Positions 22,409 through 34,047 of a stretch of DNA of 64,000 nt are shown here, in pieces. Origin of the DNA: Geothrix sp. SG200 (GTDB lineage: Bacteria > Acidobacteriota > Holophagae > Holophagales > Holophagaceae); assembly GCF_022808935.1 (NCBI RefSeq), contig NZ_JAKZFR010000001.1, positions 620,001 to 684,000 on the forward strand, given 5' to 3'. Each line of letters opens with the position of its first letter. Position 1 is the first letter of the stretch. The translations under genes were made by a program, and so were the position numbers. The notes beneath the pieces were generated by a model. It made no database searches. It was not told the origin of the DNA and worked only from the letters and a program-made list of their open reading frames with translations.

Positions 22409-22636
22409 ATGGCCGAAAACCCCTTGAACAAAAAGGCTGATCCTCGGTATCCCAGGTCGTTACACTCACTTTGGTCCTTCGGACCGATGTCATTCTCACG
22501 ACCCCGCGGCGGCCCGGCCCCCGCGGGGTTTTTGCAGAGCCGCCGAGCGGGGGACGCACATGCGAGCGCACCTGATCCTGAAGGACGGGACCATCTTCCG
22601 GGGGCGGGCGCCGTTGGGCTTCGGCGGGGGCGGTGA
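22409..22636 (+). CDS. Possible carA leader peptide
   Basis: An AAAGGAG site precedes this ATG by 4 nt. The frame starts MAENPLNKKADPRYPRSLHS, runs through a hairpin and an intrinsic terminator, and overlaps the first 77 bases of carA in a different frame. It contains several Arg codons before the terminator. A leader ORF in this position could couple translation to read-through of the terminator. Coding status is uncertain. Confidence 0.3.
   Translation: MAENPLNKKADPRYPRSLHSLWSFGPMSFSRPRGGPAPAGFLQSRRAGDAHASAPDPEGRDHLPGAGAVGLRRGR
22501..22533 (+). terminator. Intrinsic terminator in the carA leader (attenuator candidate)
   Basis: ACCCCGCGG (22501-22509) pairs with CCGCGGGGT (22521-22529) and is followed directly by TTTTT. 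It ends 26 bp before the carA start, and the gene to its left (tadA) is divergent. Transcripts that meet it must therefore have started in the leader itself. A smaller hairpin GGTCC-TTC-GGACC (22473-22485) lies just upstream. Confidence 0.75.
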
Positions 22637-23639
22637 GGCCGTGTTCACCACGGCCATGGCGGGCTACCAGGAGATCCTCACGGATCCCAGCTTCGCCGGG
22701 CAGATGGTCTGCATGACCTTCCCCGAGCAGGGCATCTACGGCATCCACGCCGATCTGAACGAGGGCACGCGGCCCTGGGCCACGGGTCTGCTCTGCCGGC
22801 GCCTGACCTTCTCGCCGGATCACACGCGCTCCGAGGGCGACCTGGCGGGCTGGCTGAAGCGCCACCACATCCCCGTGATGACCGACCTCGACACCCGTGC
22901 CCTCACCCAGCATCTGCGGGACCAGGGCTCCCAGCCCTCCCTCATCTGGACCGAGCTGGACGGCAGCCTCGAGGCGGGCGTGGCCAAGGCCAAGGCCCTG
23001 CCGGACATGACCGGCCAGGCGCTCTGCGCGGAGGTGAGCTGCCAGGAGCGCTACGACCTGAACCCCGGCGGCGGCTTCCGAGTGGCGGTGCTGGACGGCG
23101 GCATCAAGCTGAGCATCCTGAACCAGCTGGTGGCCGTGGGACTCCACCTCGAAGTGTTCCCCTGGGACGCCCCGGCCACGGAGCTGGCGGACAAGCGCTT
23201 CCACGGCCTCTTCCTCAGCAACGGCCCCGGCGACCCCGCCGCGCTGCCCGGCATGCAGAAGGAAGTGGAGGCCTGCATCGGGAAGCTGCCCATCTTCGGC
23301 ATCTGCCTGGGCCACCAGCTGCTGGGCCAGGCCTTCGGCGGCCGCACCTTCAAGCTCAAGTTCGGCCACCGCGGCGCCAACCAGCCCGTGCACGACCTGA
23401 CCACGGGCCGCATCGAGATCACGGCCCAGAACCACGGCTTCGCCGTGGACGAGGCGAGTCTCCCCAGGGAAATCGAAGTCACGCACAAGCACCTGAGCGA
23501 CGGCACCGTCGAGGGCCTGCGGCACACGAAACTCCCGATCTTCAGCCTCCAGCACCATCCCGAGGCCTCACCGGGCCCCCACGATGCGCACCCGGCCTTC
23601 CAGCGTTTTGTCCACCTGTTGGAAAGCAATCAAAGATGA
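22560..23639 (+). CDS. carA: Carbamoyl-phosphate synthase small (glutaminase) subunit
   Basis: Hydrolyses glutamine and delivers ammonia to CarB for pyrimidine and arginine synthesis. The 359-residue length fits. The N-terminal CarA domain ([30 protein letters not shown]-like [14 protein letters not shown]) is followed by the class I glutaminase domain. Its nucleophile Cys is in [10 protein letters not shown] (about residue 247), and the His/Glu pair is in [13 protein letters not shown] near the C-terminus. It is followed by carB after a 100-bp gap holding an inverted repeat. An attenuator-like terminator lies just upstream. Confidence 0.97.
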   Translation: MRAHLILKDGTIFRGRAPLGFGGGGEAVFTTAMAGYQEILTDPSFAGQMVCMTFPEQGIYGIHADLNEGTRPWATGLLCRRLTFSPDHTRSEGDLAGWLKRHHIPVMTDLDTRALTQHLRDQGSQPSLIWTELDGSLEAGVAKAKALPDMTGQALCAEVSCQERYDLNPGGGFRVAVLDGGIKLSILNQLVAVGLHLEVFPWDAPATELADKRFHGLFLSNGPGDPAALPGMQKEVEACIGKLPIFGICLGHQLLGQAFGGRTFKLKFGHRGANQPVHDLTTGRIEITAQNHGFAVDEASLPREIEVTHKHLSDGTVEGLRHTKLPIFSLQHHPEASPGPHDAHPAFQRFVHLLESNQR

Positions 23640-23643
23640 TTCA

Positions 23644-23722
23644 CCGCAGAGGCCGCAAAGGGCGCAGAGAAAGACAAAATCTCTTTGCTTTTCCTCTGCG
23701 ATCTCTGCGTTCTCTGCGGTTA
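23644..23722. repeat. Intergenic inverted repeat, family A (copy 1)
   Basis: The left arm begins ACCGCAGAGGCCGCAAAGG and the right arm ends GATCTCTGCGTTCTCTGCGGTT. Both arms are built of GCAGAG-type units, giving an imperfect hairpin that fills the carA-carB gap. A second copy lies at 57087-57168. Confidence 0.7.
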
Positions 23723-23739
23723 AACAAAGAGGATTGGCG

Positions 23740-26949
<3,210 letters not shown>

Positions 26950-26956
26950 AGAGCGG

Positions 26957-27036
26957 AACCGCGAATGGCGCGAATGAGCGCGAATAAGGATTGGCTCGCC
27001 TTGCCATCTTCGCGTCCATTCGCGTCATTCGGGGTT
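26957..27036. repeat. Intergenic inverted repeat, family B
   Basis: Left arm starts AACCGCGAATGGCGCGAATG (26957-26985); right arm ends CATTCGCGTCATTCGGGGTT (27008-27036). The arms are near-perfect reverse complements over 29 bases. Same general design as family A but with CGCGAATG units. Confidence 0.7.
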
Positions 27037-27062
27037 AGAGTCTTTTTTTCCAGGAGGTGCCC

Positions 27063-27467
27063 ATGGCCGTCCAAGATCGCATCCAGTCGTTCCTCGCTTC
27101 CGGGCCCTTCGCGGTGGTGGGCGCCAGCACGGACCGCTCGAAGTACGGCAACAAGGTGCTGCGCTGCTACCAGCAGCACGGGCATGAGGTCTACCCCATC
27201 AACCCCAAGGCCCCTGAGGTGGAGGGGCTGAAGGCCTACCCCTCACTGGCGGCGCTGCCGGTGAAGGTGCCGGCCATCTCCGTCATCACGCCGCCCGCGG
27301 CCACGGAACAGGTGGTGCGCGAGGCCGCCGCGGCGGGCGTGACGCACATCTGGATGCAGCCCGGCGCCGAGAGCGACGCGGCCGTCCGCGCGGCAGAATC
27401 CCTGGGCATGAGCGTCATCGCAGGCGGGCCGTGTCTGTTGGTGGTGATGGGGTACCACGAGCGCTGA
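27063..27467 (+). CDS. CoA-binding domain protein (YccU-like)
   Basis: A 134-residue single-domain Rossmann protein of the CoA_binding_2 group. The ATG at 27063 follows AGGAGG; a GTG two codons earlier is also possible. The sequence shows the dinucleotide-type glycine loop AVVGASTDRSKYGNKV, the NPKAPEVEG segment, and the conserved VITPPAATEQVV and GVTHIWMQPGAES motifs. Family members bind CoA as a small regulatory or storage module; the physiological role is unclear. It lies between two intergenic repeat regions and is probably monocistronic. Confidence 0.88.
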   Translation: MAVQDRIQSFLASGPFAVVGASTDRSKYGNKVLRCYQQHGHEVYPINPKAPEVEGLKAYPSLAALPVKVPAISVITPPAATEQVVREAAAAGVTHIWMQPGAESDAAVRAAESLGMSVIAGGPCLLVVMGYHER

Positions 27468-27490
27468 ATCTGCTGCGCACATTCGGCAGG

Positions 27491-27509
27491 GAATTCGCTT
27501 TGCGAATTC
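27491..27509. terminator. Hairpin after the CoA-binding gene
   Basis: GAATTCGC-TTT-GCGAATTC, a perfect 8-bp stem and 3-base loop, about 25 bp after the stop codon. Related GAATTCAGC/GCTGAAT pieces on both sides (27467-27550) suggest a larger nested inverted repeat. It lies between convergent genes and may terminate both. Confidence 0.5.
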
Positions 27510-27547
27510 AAGAAATATTCCTTCCCGACTGGATTCGTGCAGCGAAT

Positions 27548-28582
27548 TCAGCCTACGCCAGCCCCAGGCTCCGCCTCACTTCCAGCCGGTCCTCCTCGTG
27601 GGCCTGGATCAGCTTGGGCACCTCGCTCCGCCACAGCTTCGATAAATCGGCGAAGGAGATGGTCGGCTTCGCTTCGGCGCCAGGGGTCGAGGGTTCGGTT
27701 GAGTCCTGCGAGTACGTCCCGCGGGTACCAGGTTCGGGGGTCATGGGTTTGGATCCTCAGTAGGGAAAGGTAAGCGGTCTGGAGCTGGTAGGCAACCACG
27801 GAATCGACGGGCTTGGGGCGGGCCCGCACGGCGGCGATGGCTTCGTGCCCCGTGGTCATGTGGTCCGGACCTTCATCTTCCACGCGCACGTGGTAGAGGC
27901 GCAGGGAGCGGCCCGCCCGGGGCGCGAACCCCAGGAAGGTGAAGGGGGCCCAGGCGTGGGCACGGGCCATGCGGTCCAGGGGCACATAGCGCCCTTCGCG
28001 CTCGGAGCGGGCCAGCATGGCTTTGAGGGCGCCGCCGGGGTCGCGGTCGGTGTAGGCGAGGTGGACCTCGTGGCTGCCCGCGCTCCGGATGCGGTCCAGG
28101 AGGAAGGCCACGCCATCGGGATCCGTGTGCGGCGCGTCGAACACGGCGCCGAAGGCGGAGCCGAGCGCCAGGGCGTTGGTGGTCTTCCCTGTGGCCTGGC
28201 CGCCCATGAAGATGATCACCGGCCCGCCCTGAGCCTGGGCCAGGGCCCGGTCCCGGAGGCGCTTGCCGAGCGCGTTCAGGTGCACAGCGGCCCGGCCGGC
28301 GGGATCTTCCAGGGCCTCGTAGCCCTGGGTGGGGTTCTGGCGGAGGGTGGGCAGCAGGGTGGCGAGCAGGTCGCCATTCACCAGCTGGCCCTTCAAGGTG
28401 CCGGGCCGGGCTGCGTAGTCGTCGAGGGCCGGGCCGGCGTGGCGGGCCAGGTCCGCAGCCTCGGCCTCCAGGGCTTCGCGCAGCTCCTTCCTCCGGCCTT
28501 CGTCCAGCTCCCAATAGGAGCGGCGCTCGTGCCAGGGGACCTGCTGCCAGGGCAGCGGGGCCGGGGAGGGAAGGGGGGACAT
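27548..28582 (-). CDS. Zeta-toxin-like P-loop kinase
   Basis: A 344-residue frame. After an acidic N-terminal helical region, a nucleotide-binding domain has Walker A GGQATGKTT (about residue 148) with the preceding beta strand PVIIFM, followed by an Asp-containing HTDPDG motif. It ends the recognisable part with EVHLAYTDRDPGGAL and FTFLGFAPR. This resembles the zeta-toxin/AAA_33 group, which phosphorylate small substrates such as UDP-GlcNAc. The start is the ATG at 28582. The last ~50 codons lose G/C third-position bias (about half A/T-ending) and overlap an out-of-phase ORF with strong bias, so the true end of this gene is doubtful. Confidence 0.55.
   Translation of the reverse strand: MSPLPSPAPLPWQQVPWHERRSYWELDEGRRKELREALEAEAADLARHAGPALDDYAARPGTLKGQLVNGDLLATLLPTLRQNPTQGYEALEDPAGRAAVHLNALGKRLRDRALAQAQGGPVIIFMGGQATGKTTNALALGSAFGAVFDAPHTDPDGVAFLLDRIRSAGSHEVHLAYTDRDPGGALKAMLARSEREGRYVPLDRMARAHAWAPFTFLGFAPRAGRSLRLYHVRVEDEGPDHMTTGHEAIAAVRARPKPVDSVVAYQLQTAYLSLLRIQTHDPRTWYPRDVLAGLNRTLDPWRRSEADHLLRRFIEAVAERGAQADPGPRGGPAGSEAEPGAGVG
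27553..27744 (-). CDS. Small ORF overlapping the kinase 3' end, 63 aa
   Basis: It reads in a different phase from the kinase gene on the same strand. By hand count about 84% of its codons end in G or C, the local coding signature, against about half for the kinase phase over the same bases. The product is hydrophilic at the N-terminus and then helical (TISFADLSKLWRSEVPKLIQ, then an acidic/basic helix to the end). The composition says the overlap encodes this protein. It could be a separate partner (antitoxin-like size) or the original C-terminus of the kinase after a frameshift. Confidence 0.55.
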   Translation of the reverse strand: MTPEPGTRGTYSQDSTEPSTPGAEAKPTISFADLSKLWRSEVPKLIQAHEEDRLEVRRSLGLA

Positions 28583-28633
28583 GGCCCCAAGCCTACTGGA
28601 TGACGGGGGATCCGACACCCTATCCTCGAAGCC

Positions 28634-29533
28634 ATGCCCGCGCCCGCCTCCATCCTCCTGTTTCCCGGCCAGGGCACCGAGGCCGTGGGCATGTCCCAGG
28701 GATGGGAGGTCCACCAGGCCTGGATGGGGACCCTGGCGGCCGCCGAGTCCCGCACGGGCAGGCCTCTGCGGCAGGCCATGGCGGAGGGGCCCCTGGACCT
28801 GCTGCGGTCCCAGCGGTTGGCGCCTTGCGCCGTGCTGGCCCATTCCGTGGGCGTCTACCGGGCCTGGCGCGCGGCGGGCATGCCCCTTCCCGTCGCCGCC
28901 ACGGGCCACAGCATGGGGTTCTACTCCGCCCTCGTGGCGGCGGGCGTGGTGCCGCTCGAAGCGGCCCTCGACCTCATCTCCGCGGTGGAGGATCTCAGCG
29001 AGGCCGCCTTCGGCCCGGGGGCCATGGGCATGGCCTTCCTCATCGGCGTGACGGAGCTGGAGGTGCGGCGCGCCCTGACGGACCAGCCGGAGCTGGTGCT
29101 ATCGAACCGCAACGGCCAGGCCCAGTTCACGGTCTCGGGGCCCGTGCCCGCGCTGGAGGCGCTGGTGGCGGCGCTGGGCCCCTCCGCCCTGAAGGCGGGG
29201 CTGCTGCCCGTGCGCCATCCCCTGCACGGTCCCCACATGGCGGCCCTGCTGCCTGCCATCACCCGGAGGCTCGCGACGGTGGTGCCGGCGGAGCCCGCGT
29301 TCCCCCTGATCTCCCACTTCGATGGGCGGATCCTGGGCAGGGGCGCGGCGGCCTGGGACGAGGGCATCGCCTCCGTGGGCCTGCCCGTGGACTGGCTGGC
29401 GGTGGTGGCCCGGCTGCAGGCGCTGGGCGCGCCCCTCGCCGAGTGCGGCCATGGCCGGCAGCTGGCGGGGCTGACCCGCTGGGCCGCCCGGGACCTGGCG
29501 GTGGCTTCGCTCCAGATGGCTCCGGAGCCGTAA
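28634..29533 (+). CDS. FabD-like acyltransferase-domain protein
   Basis: A 299-residue protein with the malonyl-CoA:ACP transacylase fold: LFPGQGTEAVGM at the N-terminus, the nucleophile elbow GHSMG (Ser near residue 95), and a later HGPHM whose His fits the catalytic His position. The usual R-G-x-x-M segment following the elbow is replaced (AVEDLSEAAF), so the Arg that holds the malonyl carboxylate in FabD appears to be missing. No acyl carrier protein or ketosynthase gene is adjacent, and the neighbour 50 bp away is divergent. It may act on a different acyl group; the assignment to a pathway is open. Confidence 0.75.
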   Translation: MPAPASILLFPGQGTEAVGMSQGWEVHQAWMGTLAAAESRTGRPLRQAMAEGPLDLLRSQRLAPCAVLAHSVGVYRAWRAAGMPLPVAATGHSMGFYSALVAAGVVPLEAALDLISAVEDLSEAAFGPGAMGMAFLIGVTELEVRRALTDQPELVLSNRNGQAQFTVSGPVPALEALVAALGPSALKAGLLPVRHPLHGPHMAALLPAITRRLATVVPAEPAFPLISHFDGRILGRGAAAWDEGIASVGLPVDWLAVVARLQALGAPLAECGHGRQLAGLTRWAARDLAVASLQMAPEP

Positions 29534-29587
29534 AAAAACGTTTCAACAATTAGCCGTGCATCTAGATGTTCAGGGCGGGGGTCTGCC

Positions 29588-31396
29588 ATGATGGGCCATC
29601 TTTGGGTCTGGATGCGTCCCATGCCGGTGTCCCCTCTCATCCTTGGTGAAGCACTGGCGAATCGCTGCTCCCAGGTGCTCTATCGCTGCATGGAGGAGGT
29701 GGGCAGCACCAAGGGCGCCCTCTACCTCCGCGTGCCCGGGCAGGGCGCCTTCGAGGTGGTGAGCTTCTACGGATGGCCCCGGGGCACCCGCCCGCCCGTA
29801 TCCATCCCGGAGGGCCACCCGCTCCTGGTGAGGACCCAGCGGGCGCGCCGGACCTACGTGGTGAACGACACGTCGGAATCGCCGGAGCTGTCCGCCTTCG
29901 GCCAGGGCGGGGAGTGGCCCCGCTACCTCATCACGCCGGTGTACCTCCAGGGCGACTGGGTGGGCCTCCTGATCCAGCGGGACCGCATCAAGGGAGGGAC
30001 CTTCGAGGTGGAGCGGGACGAGCCGCCCACCCTGGCCATCTGTGGGGACCTGGTGGGGGCCCTGAAGGAATTCCACTTCTTCGGCGGGGCCCGCACGGTC
30101 AGCCCCGCGCCCTCCATCGGCCCGGGCGTGGTGCCGGAAGGCCTGCCCACCGCGGCCGATCTCCTCGAGGAACTCGCGCCCGCGCCGGAACCGCTCCTGG
30201 CGCCGGCCCGACCCACCGAGCACCCGCGCGCCCCGGGGCCGGGAGTCCACTCCGCCGGCCCCTCGAGCAGGGAGCGCCTCTACGGATTCCCCGGTGGCAG
30301 GGAAGGCTACGGCTCGCTTCCCTGGGAGCCGGACCGCTCCCTCAGCGGCTGGGTGGCCCCCGCCCCCGCCAATCCGGATCGACAGAAGGGCATGGTGCGC
30401 CCCGAGCAGCGGGCCTTCTTCTGGGAGATCGCCGGCCTCATCAGCCAGATCCTGCCGGCCACCGCCGTGGCCCTCTGGATCGAGGACCCCGAGGAGATCC
30501 GGCCCATCCTGGCCTTCAGCACGCTGCCCCTGTCGCCGGATCTGCAGCAGCAGATCCTGGCCCACGCCACCTTCCACCTCCCCAAGGTGAGGGAGCCGGA
30601 CCTGCGCCTCATCACCCGGACCGAGATGCCGGAAGTGCCGCCGCTGACGGGGGCCTTCGCCACCTACATGCCCCTCCTGCTCAACGAGACGCCCCAGGGA
30701 CACGACCTTGTGATGGTGTTCCGCCTGGAGGACCAGTCCTTCTCCCTTGCCGAGATCGAGGCCATCCGTCAGCTGAGCCGGGTGCTGGCCCTCCACCTGC
30801 AGGAGGCGCGGCTCCACGAGCGCTACCACCAGGCCTTCCTGTCCGTGAGCCATCGCATCCTGCAGTCCAGCGAGATCCGAGTGCCCAACCTCCGGCCCCA
30901 CAGCCTGGCCACTGCGCGCCTGGCACGGGACCTGGCGCTCCTGCTCGACCTGCCCACGGAGGAAGTGGAAGCCGTGAGCATCGCCGCCATGCTCCATGAT
31001 GTCGGCCTGCTGCTGCTGGATCCCCAGATGCTCGCCAAGCCGAAGCTGAGCGACGAGGAGATGAAGAAGGTCCGCAGCCATCCGGAGCTGGCGGCGGTCT
31101 TCCTCAAGGACCTGCGGTTCCCCTTCGACGTGGTCCGCATGATCCGCCATCACCACGAGCACTGGGATGGCCGGGGCTATCCGGACGGCCTGCGGGAGAC
31201 CGCCATTCCCATGGGCAGCCGGATCATCGGCCTCATCGAGGCCTACGAGGTCATGACCAGCGGGAAGGGTTACCGCCGACCGCAGGGCTTCCGCCAGGCG
31301 CTGGCGGAGCTGCGGAACGAAGCGGGTTCCCAGTTCGATCCCGCAGTCGTGGAAGCTTTTACCGAGCTCATGGCACGTAAGGGGGAACGGGCCTGA
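29588..31396 (+). CDS. GAF-domain HD-GYP phosphodiesterase
   Basis: A 602-residue signalling protein. The N-terminal GAF-like sensor spans about residues 15-160 (GALYLRVPGQGAF; YLITPVYLQGDWVGLLI). A disordered Pro/Arg-rich linker spans about 165-260, followed by a second GAF-like domain (about 270-410). A C-terminal HD-GYP domain has HDVG (HD pair near residue 465), the HHHEHWDGRGYPDGL signature (GYP present), and a downstream EAYEVMTSG segment. The expected activity is hydrolysis of c-di-GMP or a related cyclic dinucleotide. It is followed at 21 bp by a prepilin-like gene, suggesting a link to surface behaviour. The start could also be an ATG 12 codons in. Confidence 0.9.
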   Translation: MMGHLWVWMRPMPVSPLILGEALANRCSQVLYRCMEEVGSTKGALYLRVPGQGAFEVVSFYGWPRGTRPPVSIPEGHPLLVRTQRARRTYVVNDTSESPELSAFGQGGEWPRYLITPVYLQGDWVGLLIQRDRIKGGTFEVERDEPPTLAICGDLVGALKEFHFFGGARTVSPAPSIGPGVVPEGLPTAADLLEELAPAPEPLLAPARPTEHPRAPGPGVHSAGPSSRERLYGFPGGREGYGSLPWEPDRSLSGWVAPAPANPDRQKGMVRPEQRAFFWEIAGLISQILPATAVALWIEDPEEIRPILAFSTLPLSPDLQQQILAHATFHLPKVREPDLRLITRTEMPEVPPLTGAFATYMPLLLNETPQGHDLVMVFRLEDQSFSLAEIEAIRQLSRVLALHLQEARLHERYHQAFLSVSHRILQSSEIRVPNLRPHSLATARLARDLALLLDLPTEEVEAVSIAAMLHDVGLLLLDPQMLAKPKLSDEEMKKVRSHPELAAVFLKDLRFPFDVVRMIRHHHEHWDGRGYPDGLRETAIPMGSRIIGLIEAYEVMTSGKGYRRPQGFRQALAELRNEAGSQFDPAVVEAFTELMARKGERA

Positions 31397-31417
31397 TATT
31401 TTAGGCCTGGAGCATTC

Positions 31418-31942
31418 ATGCGGACCGCCTCCTCATTCCGTACCCAGCGCGGGTTCACCATGGCCCTCGCCCTGGCCATGGCCGTCGTGATGGGCGTGAT
31501 GCTCATGAAAGCCGGTCCCCTGATCAGCGCGGAGGTCCAGCGGGAGAACGAGGCCGAGCTGATCTTCCGGGGCGAGGCCATCGCCGCGGCCCTGCGGGTC
31601 TATTTCGCGAAGAACAACCGCTACCCTACGGACCTGGACGAGGTGATGAAGGTCCGCCCCCGCATCCTCCGCCAGAAATACCGCGACCCCATGACCAGCA
31701 GCGGCGAGTGGGAGTACCTCACGCAGGTGCAGCCTGGGGCCTCCGGCGACACGCAGGGGCTGCCCATCGTGGGCGTGCGCAGCCGCTGCGAGAAGGACAG
31801 CATCCACGCCTACCAGGGCAAGACCCTGGTGCGGGACTGGATGTTCAGGGCCGACGAGAACCTGCTCGGAGGCAACGTCACCGAAAACGAGCGGACCCGG
31901 CGCAACCCGCGGGGAACCACGCCGACCGTCTCGAAGCCCTGA
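31418..31942 (+). CDS. Type IV prepilin-like / pseudopilin protein
   Basis: A 174-residue protein with a short basic leader and a prepilin-type site RGFTMALALAMAVVMGVMLM. The G-F junction would be cut by the prepilin peptidase and is followed by a single hydrophobic helix, though Glu5 is replaced. The C-terminal soluble part is basic and helical with a YRDPMTSSGEWEY loop (about residue 88) similar to GspG/H-like pseudopilins. No other type II secretion or pilus genes are in the window. It lies between an HD-GYP gene and a carboxypeptidase gene with short gaps, so it may share their transcript. Confidence 0.75.
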   Translation: MRTASSFRTQRGFTMALALAMAVVMGVMLMKAGPLISAEVQRENEAELIFRGEAIAAALRVYFAKNNRYPTDLDEVMKVRPRILRQKYRDPMTSSGEWEYLTQVQPGASGDTQGLPIVGVRSRCEKDSIHAYQGKTLVRDWMFRADENLLGGNVTENERTRRNPRGTTPTVSKP

Positions 31943-31952
31943 GGTCCCCGGC

Positions 31953-33089
31953 GTGGCGGTTCGGCTTCTCCTCCTTCTGCTGCTGTGCGCTGTCCCGTCC
32001 CGCGCCCAGGGTCTCCGGGCCTGGGTGAGGGGCCTGGAGGCCCGCGGGGTCGCGGTGTCCGCGGGGATCTGGGATGTGGACACGGGCCGGGCGCTGGAGC
32101 GCCATGATGACAACGTGGCTCTCGTACCCGCCAGCACCACCAAGGTGGTCACCACCTACGCCCTGCTGAAAACGCTGAAGCCTGACACCACCATCGAGAC
32201 CGAGGTCTGGGGCGACCTGAGGGATGGCGTGGTGCAGGGAGACCTTGTGTTCAAGGGCGATGGCGACCCGCTCTTCACCAGCGAGCGGATCTGGATGCTG
32301 GCCCAGTCTCTGAAGAAAGAGGGCCTCCGGCGGGTTCTCGGGACTGTGCGCCTGGACCAGAGCGCCTTCGACGCCCAGCGCGAGCCCCAGGGCTGGGAGA
32401 ACACCTCGGTCGATACCCTGCCCGTGGTGCGGGCCCTGGCCGTGGATTTCAACCGGGACGACCGGGGCCGCATCCTCGAGGATCCTGACCGCCAGGCCCG
32501 GGAGATCATCCTCAGGATCCTGCGGGAGACCGGCATCATGGTGGAGGGCGGCGCCGCCGGGCCGGACGTGCCGCGCAAGCTGGCCACCTGGACCTCGCCG
32601 CCTCTGCGCGCCCTCGTGCAGGACATCAACAAGTGGTCCAACAACTTCATGATCGAGATGCTGACCCGCCGGTTCGGCGCGGGCTCCTGGCCCCGGGGCG
32701 TCCAACGCATCCAGGCCTTCTACCAGTCCGCCTTCAACCTGGGGCCGGAGGCGATCCGGATCACGGATGGCTCGGGCCTCAGCAAGGAGAACCGCCTCTC
32801 GGCCCGCACCCTCGCCATCATCCTGCGCGGGGCCTACCACGACTTCGAGGTGGGGCCGGAGTTCGTCTCGTCGCTGAAGATCATCGGCGGCGAGCCCTGG
32901 AAGCTGAAGATCAAGGACCCCAACCTCACGCGGCGGATCCGGGTGAAGACGGGCCACCTGGACCGCGTCACCAGCCTCTGCGGGTACCTGCAGACCTTCG
33001 ACGGGAAGGTGCGCGTGTTCGCGATCCTGCTGAATGGACCCACCCGGGACGAGGACGTCTGGGAGCAGGTCTCCCGCTGGGCGAACTGA
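31953..33089 (+). CDS. dacB: D-alanyl-D-alanine carboxypeptidase/endopeptidase, PBP4 type (S13)
   Basis: Periplasmic penicillin-binding protein that trims or cleaves peptidoglycan stem peptides. GTG start, signal peptide MAVRLLLLLLLCAVPSRAQ. Catalytic motifs in order: SxxK as PASTTK (Ser about residue 60), SxN as KWSNN (about residue 228), DGSGLS which is typical of S13, and KTG (about residue 332). Length 378 is shorter than E. coli DacB because the insert domains are reduced. It follows the prepilin-like gene by 10 bp. Confidence 0.9.
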   Translation: MAVRLLLLLLLCAVPSRAQGLRAWVRGLEARGVAVSAGIWDVDTGRALERHDDNVALVPASTTKVVTTYALLKTLKPDTTIETEVWGDLRDGVVQGDLVFKGDGDPLFTSERIWMLAQSLKKEGLRRVLGTVRLDQSAFDAQREPQGWENTSVDTLPVVRALAVDFNRDDRGRILEDPDRQAREIILRILRETGIMVEGGAAGPDVPRKLATWTSPPLRALVQDINKWSNNFMIEMLTRRFGAGSWPRGVQRIQAFYQSAFNLGPEAIRITDGSGLSKENRLSARTLAIILRGAYHDFEVGPEFVSSLKIIGGEPWKLKIKDPNLTRRIRVKTGHLDRVTSLCGYLQTFDGKVRVFAILLNGPTRDEDVWEQVSRWAN

Positions 33090-33138
33090 GAGCCTGGGAT
33101 CCTTGCCGACAGACCGGTCCGCGGGTGATGCTGGAAGG

Positions 33139-34047
33139 ATGGATGGGACACAGGCGGGGACGCCGGATCCGAGAGGCCTGGCGGCCCTGATCCTCGGAGC
33201 TTCGCTCCTGGGGTTCGCGGCCATGCTCGTGCGCTGGGCCGCGCCCGCGGGACCGCTGGCGGTGGGCTTCTACCGCATGGCCATCGCCCTGCCGCCCGTG
33301 GCCTGGCTCGCCTGGCGGGCCCGGAACTCGGCGAGGCGCGACGCCGGGAAGTCCCGTCTCTGGGCCGGCGTGGCAGGCCTCTGCTTCGTGGGCGACCTCT
33401 GGATGTGGCACTCGTCGCTCCATCACACGAGCGCCGCCAACGCCACCTTGCTGGTGACCCTGGCGCCCATCTGGGTGGCGGTGGTCTCCGTGGTCTGGCT
33501 CGGGGCCAGGCTGCGGCGCCGCTTCTGGCTGGGCGTGGCGCTGGCCCTGGGCGGAGCCCTCATCCTGGGCCTCGCCAAGGGCGCCCGCTGGGGCACGGGC
33601 CTGGGCGAGCTGCTGGGGGCCCTCGCCTCCCTGGCCTACGGCGCCTTCACGCTGGCCCTGGGGCGTGCGCGCCAGGAGCTCAGCGCCCCGGAGGCCCTGT
33701 TCTGGGTGGTGCTCTGCTGCATGGCGGGGTTCGGGGTCCTGGGCCTCGCGCAGGGAGAGGCCTTCGCGGGCTATCCCACCCGGGCCTGGTGGGCCCTGGC
33801 CGGCCTGGGCCTGGTCGTGCAGGTGGTGGCCTGGTGGCTCATCACCTGGGGCATCGGCCACGTGTCCACGAACCTGGGCGCCATGGGCCTCATGACCCAG
33901 CCCGTGGCCACGGTCATCCTGGGGTGGCTGTTGCTCGGGGAGTCCGTCCGGCCGTTGCAAGGCGTGGGCACGCTCCTGGTTCTGGCGGGCATCGCGGCCT
34001 GCGCCCTGGCGCCGCCCCTGCCGGAGAAGAAGCCTACTCGGGCGTGA
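33139..34047 (+). CDS. EamA/DMT-family transporter (first copy)
   Basis: A 302-residue inner-membrane protein with ten hydrophobic spans in two EamA repeats. The ATG at 33139 is chosen; upstream in-frame codons overlap dacB and are unlikely. The family-typical features are present: LLGFAAMLVRWA, the SSLHHTSAANATLLVTLAPIW segment and the second-repeat TQPVATVILGWLLLGE. The substrate is unknown. Its last codons and stop lie inside a duplicated 65-bp fragment of the ABC ATPase gene (see 34034-34098), so its natural C-terminus may have been altered. Confidence 0.85.
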   Translation: MDGTQAGTPDPRGLAALILGASLLGFAAMLVRWAAPAGPLAVGFYRMAIALPPVAWLAWRARNSARRDAGKSRLWAGVAGLCFVGDLWMWHSSLHHTSAANATLLVTLAPIWVAVVSVVWLGARLRRRFWLGVALALGGALILGLAKGARWGTGLGELLGALASLAYGAFTLALGRARQELSAPEALFWVVLCCMAGFGVLGLAQGEAFAGYPTRAWWALAGLGLVVQVVAWWLITWGIGHVSTNLGAMGLMTQPVATVILGWLLLGESVRPLQGVGTLLVLAGIAACALAPPLPEKKPTRA

